Shown: in pieces, positions 44,934-56,400 of the stretch
How positions within the stretch are numbered: position 1 is the first letter of the stretch
Layout of the letters: every line of letters begins with the position of its first letter
Assembly: GCA_949710005.1 (NCBI GenBank)
Contig: OX453285.1
Coordinates: 21,345,503-21,409,502, forward strand
Source: Ricordea florida
Lineage: Eukaryota; Cnidaria; Anthozoa; Corallimorpharia; Ricordeidae
DNA: 64,000 bases
Reading direction: 5' to 3'
Made by a program: the position numbers and the translations under genes
The notes under the pieces: generated by a model
Told to the model about the DNA's origin: nothing
Database searches by the model: none
Seen by the model: the letters and a program-made list of their open reading frames with translations, nothing else

Positions 44934-46040
44934 ATGAACGCATCCATTGACTGTTACAGTTCAGCAAACCTGACTTCAAACTCGTCTGCGTTTGACGGTT
45001 CTTGTGGCCCTCCATTGCCACTCGAAAATCCTTTCGCGGACTTTGCAAAGTGGGCGTTTGGGTCAGCCATTTACATCAGCATCGTGTCCTTCATCAGCGT
45101 CATTGCCAACAGCTTGCTGCTCCTTGTCTTCTTCATCGATCCATTCAAGACTTTCAGCAACCCAACCTCCTACTTTCTCATTGGCTTGGCAATCGGTGAT
45201 TTGCTGACAGCGGTCGTCCAAGAACCGATCTTCGCCGCTTGCTTCATGATGCTGTACTTGCAGGGTCCCCTAAAAGGTCTCGAGCTTTGCGAGAAATCGT
45301 TGCTAAATGTGGCGCACGTTCAATCCGCCATAACGATGACCGCCAGTTTTCTTATTATTTTGTTCTTCACTTTTACTCAGCTAACCGTGGTTGCGTCTCC
45401 ACTTAAGCACGCCCGAAAGGTGACCACAAAACGTGTATGCGCATGTGTAATATTCGTTTACATATATTCAATTCTCTACTGGGTTTCCAAGTATTGGGGC
45501 GTCCCAGAACAGTACCTATACAAAATTGATGTCTTCCTTAATAGTCTTTCCGGGGCAATCATCTCTGTCATATTCTATATTGTTCTATACTGCATGTTTC
45601 GACGAAAAATGAGCTCTTCCGCGGCGCTTTCAGGTGAAAGCCGCATGCAGAGAGCAGACACCAAGGCCAAGCACAACCGAGTGCAACGGAAGTTCATCGT
45701 TGTAAACTTTCTCCTCCTCGCAATTCTTCTGGTTTGTTCTTTGCCTTCAGCTCTGTTTTGGCTCGCTAAGGAGTTTTGGTATCTCAAGTTCACCCCAAAG
45801 TTGCTGATCGCTAATTTAATGATTGATAATTTGCTTTATCTAAAATTCATGTTGGATCCGTTTGTTTACGCTTGGCGCATACCAAAATACCGACAGGCTC
45901 TCGCCACCATTTGTCCAATTCTCAAAAAGTTGAAGTTAAAACGCAAGTCACCATACGAGGCTTCCCTGGAGACCACAATGTCCGTCGGTCAGTCGAAAGA
46001 AACAGTGATCACTCTAGACATGCGAAAATTTGAAGAATAA
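44934..46040 (+). CDS. Orphan class A GPCR, GPCR-4
   Basis: Single coding exon, 368 residues from the ATG at 44934 (372 if the in-frame ATG at 44922 is used). The later one is preferred because it gives an MNAS start like the paralogues' MNTS. TM2 has LAIGDLLTAVVQEP. TM3 ends FTFTQLTVVASPLKHA, so DRY is TQL, more diverged than TQY. TM6 has CSLPS and TM7 LDPFVYAWRIPKYR. A two-residue-longer loop precedes TM3 (GPLKGLELCEK). The tail ends ETVITLDMRKFEE, related to GPCR-3. Ligand unknown. Confidence 0.92.
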   Translation: MNASIDCYSSANLTSNSSAFDGSCGPPLPLENPFADFAKWAFGSAIYISIVSFISVIANSLLLLVFFIDPFKTFSNPTSYFLIGLAIGDLLTAVVQEPIFAACFMMLYLQGPLKGLELCEKSLLNVAHVQSAITMTASFLIILFFTFTQLTVVASPLKHARKVTTKRVCACVIFVYIYSILYWVSKYWGVPEQYLYKIDVFLNSLSGAIISVIFYIVLYCMFRRKMSSSAALSGESRMQRADTKAKHNRVQRKFIVVNFLLLAILLVCSLPSALFWLAKEFWYLKFTPKLLIANLMIDNLLYLKFMLDPFVYAWRIPKYRQALATICPILKKLKLKRKSPYEASLETTMSVGQSKETVITLDMRKFEE

Positions 46041-46111
46041 TATTTAAGAATGCATGCTGTGCATTCTCAGCGTCAGATTCCACAGTACTTGAGAACGGGG
46101 CAAACACACTG

Positions 46112-46265
46112 TCCGAGTGCTCGGGCCTTCTTCGTTCCGGGTACTCGGGTCGTCTTCACTTCGGGTAATCGGGTCGTGTTCGCTTCGGGTACTCGGGCCT
46201 TCTTCGCTTCAGGTACTCGGGCCTTCTTCGCTTAGGGAACTCGGGTCGTCTTCGCTCCGTGCACT
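46112..46265 (+). repeat. 24-bp minisatellite downstream of GPCR-4
   Basis: About six units built on CGGGTACTCGGGCCTTCTTC, beginning about 70 bp after the stop codon and therefore probably in the 3' UTR. Confidence 0.85.
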
Positions 46266-46960
46266 AGGGCTATCTGCTGGCTCCGAAGAATTCCACATTT
46301 CCGAATTACGATTCAATAGACTCTCAGACCAGCTGAAGAAACCACCCTTGGGGGAGGCTACATCCTGGCGAAGCACTGTTACTTGTTTTCTTCAGAAGTT
46401 AAGTTGTATACAAACTGAACCTAAGAGGCTGTAAAACAGATTTCTTGGCGAAATTTCTTGCTTTATATATATGTAATATTAAGGAACATGGAGAAGTTTT
46501 AGTTTGATAATTGGACCTCACTCCGCGATTGCTTTGGTTTATCATTGCCTCGACACTTCATTGGCTAAGGAATCTCGAGCTACGTTATGAAACCAATCGG
46601 GTTTTCCCGCGTTTGGAGCTTACACGTGTTTATTTTGCGTTTTGATTGGTTCGTTGGACGGTAAGCATCTGTTCTGATTGGCTGCAGGAACTGTGTGGTG
46701 ATTTAAATACCAGTACGTTATTTTGGCGTTAAACTTAGCAACAGTTTGATTCCTTGGAGAAGATTAAAACTTTTAGCTGAGGATGGTAGAGAAAAATAGA
46801 AGAAATTGCAAGCTTTCTAAATATAGAAATACAGTGTGTCAAGATTGACTTAATTCAAAATTTTGAATGATTGTAGGACCGTATTAGTCACCTTCGAAAG
46901 GATCAGATTAAAACATTTGAAGAACGGTGAATGAATCAGAATATGACTATAGTTAATTCT
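46266..46960. other. Intergenic with CCAAT cluster
   Basis: Four CCAAT-type cores (TTCATTGGCTAAGG, GAAACCAATCGGG, TTGATTGGTTCG, CTGATTGGCTGC) between 46550 and 46690. No downstream gene was found for them to serve, so they may belong to a MITE. Confidence 0.4.
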
Positions 46961-46964
46961 TCAA

Positions 46965-47930
46965 CGGTGGTTCTAACGTTTTCATCTGTGGATCAAACCA
47001 TGCAGTGTGACCATTCTTTGTAAAGCTACTGAACAGTACTGTACTGTGGTACTGTTTGTTTTACTATACAGTGTGGTTCTAACTTTTTCATCTGTGGATC
47101 AAACCATGCAGTGTGACCATTCTATGTAAAGCTACTGAACAGTACTGTACTGTGGTACTGTTTGTTTTACTATACAGTGTGGTTCTAACTTTTTCATCTG
47201 TGGATCAAACCATGCAGTGTGACCATTCTTTGTAAAGCTACTGAACAGTACTGTACTGTGGTACTGTTTGGTTTACTGTACAGTGTGGTTCTATCTTTTT
47301 CATCTGTGGATCAAACCATGCAGTGTGACCATTCTTTGTAAAGCTACTGAACAGTACTGTACTGTGGTACTGTTTGTTTTACTATACAGTGTGGTTCTAA
47401 CTTTTTCATCTGTGGATCAAACCATGCAGTGTGACCATTCTTTGTAAAGCTACTGAACAGTACTGTACTGTGGTACTGTTTGTTTTACTATACAGTGTGG
47501 TTCTATCTTTTTCATCTGTGGATCAAACCATGCAGTGTGAACATTCTTTGTAAAGCTACTGAACATTACTGTACTGTGGTACTGTTTGTTTTACTATACA
47601 CTGTGGTTCTAACTTTTTCATCTGTGGATCAAACCATGCAGTGTGACCATTCTTTGTAAAGCTACTGAACAGTACTGTACTGTGGTACTGTTTGTTTTAC
47701 TATACAGTGTGGTTCTATCTTTTTCATCTGTGGATCAAACCATGCAGTGTGACCATTCTTTGTAAAGCTACTGAACAGTACTGTACTGTGGTACTGTTTG
47801 TTTTACTATACAGTGTGGTTCTAACGTTTTCATCTGTGGATCAAACCATGCAGTGTGACCATTCTTTGTAAAGCTACTGAACAGTACTGTACTGTCGTAC
47901 TGTTTGTCCTACCATAGAGTGTGGTTACAA
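46965..47930 (+). repeat. 106-bp tandem array E (+), about 9 units
   Basis: The longest and most homogeneous array of the family. Units alternate mainly in TTCTAAC/TTCTATC before TTTTTCAT. Confidence 0.96.
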
Positions 47931-48557
47931 TAATCTGCAATGATTGAAAGGAAATGGGAAAGAAAAGGACCAGTCACGCGGATTCAAAACAGATCTATTT
48001 ATTGCTTCTTCGTTCATAAGTTATAATAATCTTACACCAAAATATTCTTTCACTATTTTTTCAACTTCGTTTGTACTAGAGCTAGTGTGATTGAAACCTA
48101 CGATGCACACCACTAAAACTAACAAGGAACAAACAGAATCTGAACTAAGCTATCACTCCTCCTAATTAAACTGTGAACAATTGTTACCATGTCGGTGGGG
48201 AGATTATGGTATCACATCAACAGTACGAAGTTCCATACAATTTTTTACCATGCTTGAGTGGAAAATTATTTTACATCGAAAAACGTTCTTGGCTAATTTT
48301 CTTCGTACCATTTTAGTGTGGGAATTTCAACGTTATATCAAGTTAAGGCCAGTTTAGAATTACGTTACTTATACCTCACAGAGATAAGCGAAGTCGAAGT
48401 CGAGGAAAAACAAAACCCAAAAAGTTTAAAGTATTCCACTGAAGCCTGTCTCTATTACTTTGTGATGAGCTAAGCGAATTCGATATTGATAAGGCATGTT
48501 CAATTTTTTCAGTTGTGAGAACGCCTTTACTTTATTTTATTGTGAGTGGAAATTACC
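47931..48557. other. Intergenic, no gene recognised
   Basis: I see nothing supportable. Confidence 0.5.
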
Positions 48558-48695
48558 GGATCAACACCAGTTTCTGGGCAACCGTGCACCTACCCCTCCC
48601 CTAAACTAACATTAACGCTAACTTTTTAACTCATTATAACTTGTTGGATTAGGGGAGGGGTAGGTGCACAGTTGCCCAGATACTGACATTGATCC
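48558..48695. mobile_element. hAT-like palindromic MITE, copy 2
   Basis: Ends GGATCAACACCAG and CTGACATTGATCC, arms GTGCACCTACCCCTCCCCTA and its complement. An exact 8-bp duplication AAATTACC lies at 48550-48557 and 48696-48703. Confidence 0.85.
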
Positions 48696-49329
48696 AAATT
48701 ACCTTAGCATGTGTTATGCAACCCAGTAAGGTTATTTGGAGAATTTGTCATTAGATCAGCTTGAATCAGCCGGAATGCCGATTAATGCCGGGTTACCTTG
48801 GCGAGGCCAGGCGCTAGCGTTCCCCAGGTTACAAAATCAGTGAAAGAAAAAATGGAGAGAACAAAAACAGAACGAAATCAGATTCCCAGAATGACGAAGC
48901 GTTCTTCAAGACAATGAAAGTTTTCTCACAGCTACAGTCGACAACTGTGCCTCTACAGTCACCAATTTATTAACGATTTCATATTTACAGCACAATTACA
49001 AATTCGACCTTTGATTCTCAATTTTGAAAAAACTAAATGATTCCGTTCACTTTCAGTACAAACCTACGGAGCGTGCCTAACCCTCCCCACCCTAACGACA
49101 AATTGTACCATGTAGGTTTTCTTTGGAATTATAATGAAGGTTGGACATTGCCCCCCCCCCTTTTTCCTTCAATTGAAAATAAAAAATTGTCTCATTTGAA
49201 AACGATCTGTACCAAGAAACAATCTCCCGCACCCCACCCCTAAAAGTGTCCTTTTGGAAAGCGACTTGTACCCCATCACACCAATGTAAGTAACTTATTT
49301 GAAATTTGAAAGCACCCTGTTTTAAGCCA

Positions 49330-49470
49330 CTAACCCCACGGTCCAACCCCACGGTCCAACCCCACGGTCCAACCCCACGGTCCAATCCCATGGTCCAACC
49401 CCACGGTCCAACCCCACGGTCCAACCCCAAGGTCCAATCCCACGGTCCAATCCCACGGTCCAACCCCACC
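49330..49470. repeat. 13-bp minisatellite in srGAP 3' region
   Basis: About eleven copies of CGGTCCAACCCCA, about 70 bp past the srGAP stop codon and so probably within its 3' UTR. Open frames in all directions are repeat artefacts. Confidence 0.95.
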
Positions 49471-49534
49471 CTCCTTTTTGAGTCTGTACCCCTGCCCCAA
49501 ACAAACCCAAACCCCAACGGTCATTTCTTGTGTT

Positions 49535-50499
49535 CTAAAACGACGTTTCGTCACCAACCGAGCCCCTGCTCTTTCTGGGTTCGTCCCCACTCGAACTCCC
49601 CCTGTTACTTCGCACAGCCTGAGCCGCTTGTAGAGTCGCTAGAAGATCATCGGAATTCTTGCGGAAAGGGGCGGTAGGACCACGATTGCCCTTTGGTTTG
49701 GGAAGAACTGCTGGGGGAACTTTGGTTACGGATGTCGCTCGCGGGCTTCCTGGAGGAGTCTGCGGTGCAGGTGAACTTGTCTCTCTCTGTTGCCAGACTA
49801 CTTCATTTGACTTCCGGTTTCCCTCTTTGATCACACTTGTGGCTCCTTTCTGGTCTTTCTCTGGTGATTCATTCTTTATTTCTCCCTTATCCTCCTCTTC
49901 CGGTTTCTCCTGGTTTGTGGTCAGTGATTTTCGCGTAGGCGAAGTACTGCGCAGCCGTGGAATGTTAAACGGTGGATCTTTATCTTTATCCGGGGTTTTA
50001 GCTCCCGAGTCCTGATCATCTTTGGACTTGCGCAGAAGTGTCAACTGGCGCTTGACGATTTCCTCTGACGAAATGGCCGGTCCCACTGTTCTTTTAAACG
50101 TAGACGCACTCATCGAGGAAGCGTGGGGACTAGTTGCTGTGGGGCTGGCAATTTCCGCCACTGGGGATGGAGCATCATCTCGTCCTTTGAGAGAACCCTC
50201 TCGCTTTGGAATCCTCGGAGGCACGTTGAAGTCCTTCGGCCTTTCGGCCGACTTCGGCGACGGTTCACCGCCAATGGACAAGTTTCCTTCGCCATCAGTC
50301 ATTTCCGAATCGTTTTCATCGGTCTGTGTTCGGATGTACGTCGCGGGCACGAATCCATCAACACCGTTAAATGTACCGTCCCACCAATCAGCATTGAACC
50401 TCCGAAACACGTGAATGATATCGCCTTTTTTGAAGGAGAGCTCTTTCGACGAACGCGCAGAGTAGTCAAAAAGCGCTTCGGCATCTCGGGGTTCGAAGT
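49535..50499 (-). CDS. srGAP terminal exon: SH3 and Pro/Ser-rich tail
   Basis: 965 nt ending in a stop; acceptor TGTCTTTCAG|AC. Encodes [51 protein letters not shown], then about 260 residues of low-complexity tail with several PPxxP-type stretches ([17 protein letters not shown]) that could bind SH3 domains. Confidence 0.93.
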
Positions 50500-53400
50500 C
50501 TGAAAGACATTACAGAACTGAATCACAACTAAGCAGGTACGGTACTGCTTCTCTACAAAAGATGATGCAAACACGGGTAGTGGGCCAATCAAACCGCGCG
50601 TTATATTGATTTTATACCGATTTCGAAAGCAAAGATTCCTTTTCCCGAACACGTCTTGGTCACGCTCGGTAAAATGAGATGCTCTGGGGGAAGAACGTCA
50701 CACACGAAAAATAGGGATAAGTAATAAGGGTTAACACACAACTGAGCTGTTTTCTGATTATCTACAGTTTACGTTTCCCACTTCATTGTTTTTTACCTTC
50801 CTCACTATCGCTTTCCTCCGTCTCAGAGATTGCTGAATCCAGGGAATCCCCACCTCCAGGGAACACTTCATCAGAGTGTTTGATCATGAGTTCTACCATG
50901 CCGTTCACTTGACTCTGATAGGCGATCATGTCCTGCTCTGATGGGATGCGAAGCAGCGTTGGACCAAATACCACAGCAAGATTGTGCGCATCCATCTTGT
51001 TTTTATCGCTGTGTTCTGCGACCCTATAAGGAATAAAGAATCAAATTAACATTTTAATGATGAATGCACAACCACACAAAACCGTCTTAGAAAAATGTTT
51101 AGTCCATAAATAAAAGAAAACAAACACACAAAAAAAATCATCATCATCATCTTATTCGCGGGTTAATAATGGTCACACATCATGCGTTTGCCCACCGATG
51201 GAAACGTCAGAGCCACACTGTATAGTAAAATCAAAGTAGGACTATGGTGAACTCGTGGATATGTTTACAAAACAGAGAAAAAAGAAATAATTTAAAAATT
51301 ACCGAGGTGTTTTTTCAGAGTTGTGATTGAATGAACTTGAAGATAATTTTAATAATCTATAATCACAACATAAAAGTGACCAGGGAGCTGAGTAGCTTTT
51401 TGAAATAAACATACAGTGAGTACATGACGCCAATCATTTGACTACACTAGGCATCAGTTATAAGGCAGGTGGCAAGCATACAGTTGTTAAAAAATTTGAT
51501 AACTTAACATAAGGGTACAGGATTAAATGGCACCGAAACCAAATGTAGTTCTGGTATCCTGCTGCTCACTGTCTGTGTGTTCAAAGTAACAGGGTCCTTC
51601 TGAATAAGGTCTGAATTTTGTTGCCATGACATTGTCAATTTTATCATCATTATAGTTTTTGTTGTCTACAAGTCTATTCAATGTATTCAACAGAAATATC
51701 CACCTTGATTCTGCAGCTGATAATGAACAAAACCATGTAGGATAGCCCAGCTGACGAATCATACCAAACAAGTCTTTCTTGCATTTTTGCAAAGTATGTT
51801 AGTGATGATCTTAAAATCCTTAAGACTCTCAATCCTTTATCAAGTTGAATTACTTTATTTACATTACCATCTCATTTTAGGTTATCAGTGGTATATATAT
51901 TCAGAGTTGCACTTAAAAAAAAATCACACTTGCCATCATTAATACAGCAATACATATTTGTTTTTATCCTTATAACTTCTTGTTTTTACAATGTAAATGA
52001 GTCACACAACAGTAAGCAAAACAGGTAAGCCTATTTTTCCAACATGTCTACTTCAACACAATCTAGTTCACTTCAAGGTAAATTCGGAAATCAATAGACA
52101 GAAAACTTTTCATTGTAACGGCTTGTGGTGTATTGTATATAATATAACGCTTAATACATTTTCTACATGACTTACTGTTTTCGAACCCTTTAATGACTTT
52201 CTTACATTGTAACCTTCGTGGTTCTCCGTCACGGCAGCCGCCTCCATATTTACAAGTAAATGCTGACATACTTCTTGGCCGTCCCAATACTTCTACAACT
52301 CCATTCCTGTTAGTACTAACACTTAAATCAGTAGAAAAGTCCTACATGCGATGTTTCTTATCCAGGTTGGCCACAGAAGTTCTTCGGTTTCACATCATGG
52401 ATTCGTCAATTTATAGTAGTTTCGTTCAATAACGAGTACTCATTTCGCTCATATAAGTTCTCATTCAAGTGCTAATTTCGCTCTATGAGTTCTCACCAAA
52501 GCTTACTACATTAGCAAGAGATTTTCTCATCTTCAGATCACTTTCGAGCCAACTGAAATTCATATACTGCTTGTAATCTTGGGGGCGGTCGATGGCGGTC
52601 GATGTCGGAAAAGCGAATAGTTATCATCTGTTCACGTTTAGCGCCTGGCCGAGTAAAAGGCTCATGAAATTCAGTCTCCAAGTTGGTCATTGTCCTAACT
52701 GGAAACATTTAAACTCCTTTTGATTTTAGTAAGACCGCTAATGAGGCCCTATTAGTGAGGTTGTTTATGTCGCGCGTCTGAGTTTCAAACCTTTTCACGT
52801 CGCAATTTCGGAAGGTCGAAGGTCGCTGTCGTAATTTCCCGTGAGCGGCTCGTCGTTCGTCGCCATTTCAGGTCCTTTATGTCGCCGTTTCAAGGCCATG
52901 TTGCTTGTCGAAATTTACCCCTAACAGGGCCTCGCTAATCGTCCTCTTAAGCTACAAAATCATTACAAACTCTGGCAACGGTACGATACACTTTCAGCGT
53001 GAACTTTCATCAACAGACTTCCGTGACTTCGGTCACGAGAATTGTCGTCTTCATATCGGTGCCCCCGAGTTCTATCCGACTAATTACGAAGTGTGTCTAC
53101 ACTGGAGTGAGTGAGTGAGTGAGTGAGTGAGCGAGTGAGTGAGTGAGTGAGTGAGTAAGTGAGTGACAATTTGCATATCGGAGTCCCCACAAAAACTCGC
53201 AAATACGCTTCGCGTATCCACGAGTTAAAAAAGTACCACAGTACAGTACTGTTCAGTAGCTTTACAAAGAATGGTCGCACTGCATGGTTTGATCCACAGA
53301 TGAAAAAGTTAGAACCACACTGCATAGTAAAAAAAAGTACCACAGTACAGTACTGTTCAGTAGCTTTACAAAGAATGGTCTCACTGCATGGTCTGATCCA

Positions 53401-56400
53401 CAGATGAAAAAGTTAGAACCACACTGTATAGTAAAACAAACAGTACCACAGTACAGTACTGTTCAGTAGCTTTACAAACAATGGTCACACTGTATGGTTT
53501 GATCCACAGATGAAAATGTTAGAACCACAGTGTATAGTAAAACAAACAGTACCACAGCACAGTACTGTTCAGTAGCTTTACAAAGAATGGTCACACTGTA
53601 TGGTTTGATCCACAGATGAAAATGTTAGAACCACACTGTATAGTAAAACAAACAGTACCACAGTACAGTACTGTTCAGTAGCTTTACAAAGAATGGTCAC
53701 ACTGTATGGTTTGATCCACAGATGAAAATGTTAGAACCACAGTGTATAGTAAGACAAGATTACATCAATCGCAGTCATACTTACAATGTGAGAAAAGAAA
53801 AGAGGTACTTCATAACTTTTACTACAGATTCGGGAACCAAACTGAGTGCACCGGAAACTTCCTTTATGCCATCCTCCAATGACGTAGCCACTGTTAACAG
53901 AAAAAGAGACTGAGCATCACCAACCAGCACCCCCTCCCTAAGAATTCATTTTACAGATCACGCACCCACCCTTCCCTAAAAACAACTGCTATGGAGTTAC
54001 CTTCCTTCTGTGAAATTTTAATCTCTTTACCCATTCATACTTTATCTATCTATTCATTTGTGTATTACTTAACCATACAAAAAGGAACTTACTGCTAGCC
54101 TTGATAAACGCTTGATAACATGAGCTTGGATAAAGAGAATCTTCCAACTCTCGGAAGTAAACTCTCATTAATCCTGCTACGGCGTTAATATCTTTCCAGT
54201 GATTGAGGCCAGCTAAAGGATCACGACCTACGAGAAAAGAACTCAGGCCATAATGTGATATGCACTGATGCAGGGTTGGGCAGTGTGGAAAAGTGTAGGC
54301 TTTTGTAGTGTAGTAAGTGCAGTGTAGTGCAGTGCAATGTAGTGCAGTGTAGTGTAGTGCAATGTAGTGTAGTAAAGTGTAGTGCAGTGCAATTTAGTAC
54401 AGTGTAGTGCGGTGCAGTGTAGTGCACAGTAAGGCAGTGTAGTGCACAGTAAGGCAGTGTAGTGCACAGTAGTGCAGTGTAGTGTAGCGTACTGTAGTGT
54501 AGTGTAGTGTAGTGTGCTGCAGTGTAGTGTAGTATAGTGTGGTGCAGTGGAGTGTAGTGTAGTGTGGCGTAGTGTAGTGCAGTGTAGTGCAGTGGAGTGT
54601 AGTGTGCTGCAGTGCAGGGTAGTGTAGTATAGTGTGGGGCAGTGAAGTGTAGTGCAGTGTAGTGTAGTGCAGTGTAGTGTAGTGCAGAGTAGTGTAGTGT
54701 GCTGCAGTGTAGTGAAGTGTAGTGTAGTATAGTGTGAAGCAGTGCAGTGTAGTGTAGTGTAGTGTAGTGCAGTGTAGTGTAGTGCAGTGTAGTGTAGTGC
54801 AGAGTAGTGTAGTGTGCTGCAGTGTAGTGAAGTGTAGTATAGTATAGTGTGAAGCAGTGCAGTGTAGTGTAGTGTAGTGCAGAGTAGTGCAGTGTAGTGT
54901 AGTGCAGAGTAGTGTAGTGTAGTGTGCAGCAGTGTAGTGTAGTATAGTGTGGTGCAGTGTAGTGTAGTATAGTGTGGTGCAGGGTAGTGTAGTATAGTGT
55001 GCTGCAGTGTGGTGCAGTAGAGTGTGCTGCAGTGTAGTGTAGTGTGCTGCAGTGTAGTGCAGCATAGTGTGGTGCCGTGTAGTGTAGTGGGATGCAGTGT
55101 AGTGCAGTATAGTGTGCTGCAGAGTAGTGTATTTTTCTGCAGTCTAGTGCAGTGTAGTGTAGTGCAGTGTAGTGTAGTGTAGTGCAGTGTGGTAGAGTAG
55201 TGTGGTGCAGTGTACTGTAGTGTGGTGCAGTGTATTGCAGTATAGTGTAGTGAAGTGTAGTGTAGTGCAGAGTAGTGCAGTGTAGTGCAGAGTAGTGCAG
55301 TGTAGTGTAGTGTGCTGCAGTGTAGTGTAGTATAGTGTGCTGTAGTGTAGTGTAGTGCAGTGTAGTGCAGAGTAGTGCCGTGTAGTGTAGTGTGCTGCAG
55401 TGTAGTGCAGTATAGTGTAGTGCAGTGTAGTAAAGTGTGGTACAGTGTAGTATAGTGTGGTGCAGTGTAGAGTAGTGCAGAGTAGTGCCGTGTAGTGTAG
55501 TGTGCTGCAGTGTAGTGTACGATAGTGTGGTGCAGGGCAGTGTAGTGCAGTGTAGTGTAGTATAGTGTGCTGCAGTGTAGTGTGGTGCAGAGTAGTGCAG
55601 TGTAGTGAAGTGTAATGTAATGAAGTGTAGTGTAGTGTAGTAAAGTGTAGTGCAGTGTAGTATAGTGTGGTGTAGTGTAGTGTAGTGTGCTGCAGTTTTA
55701 GTGTAGTATATTGTGGTGCAGTGCAGTGTAGTGTAGTGTGCTGCAGTGTAGTGCAGTATAGTGTGGTGCAGGGTAGTGTAGTGTAGTGTGCTGCAGTGTA
55801 GTGCAGTATAGTGTGGTGCAGTGTAGTGTAGTGTGCTGCAGTGTAGTGCAGTATAGTGTAGTGTAGTATAGTGTGGTGTCGTGCAGTGTAGTGTAGTGTG
55901 CTGCAGTGTAGTGTAGTATAGTGTGGTACAGTGTAGTGTAGTATAGTGTAGTGCAGTGTAGTGTAGTGTAATGTGCTGCAGTGTAGTGTAGGATAGTGTG
56001 GTGCAGGGTAGTGTAGTGTGCTGCAGTGTAGTGTAGTATAGTGTGGTGCAGTGTAGTGTAGTGTAGTGTGCTGCAGTGTAGTGTAGTATAGTGTGGTGCA
56101 GTGCAGTGTAGTGTGCTGGAGTGTAGTGTAGTATAGTGTGCTGCAGCGTAGTGTAGTGTGGTGCAGTGAAGTGTAGTATAGTGTGGTGCAGTGTAGTGTA
56201 GTGTAATGTGCTGCAGTGTAGTGTAGTATAGTGTGGTGCAGTGTAGTGCAGTATAGTGTGGTGCAGTGTAGTGCAGTATAGTGTGCTGCAGTGTAGTGTA
56301 GTATAGTGTGGTGCAGTGTAGTGTAGTATAGCGTGGTGCAGTGCAGTGTAGTATAGTGTGCTGCAGTGTAGTGCAGTATAGTGTGGTGCAGGGTAGTGTA

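Noticed and set aside
49092-49677. GWTVGLDRGV and SNPTVQPHG open frames
   Set aside because: Translation of the 13-bp minisatellite beside the srGAP stop codon.
31753-53758. 106-bp arrays considered as CRISPR-like arrays
   Set aside because: The whole unit is conserved with no variable spacers, and the genome is animal.
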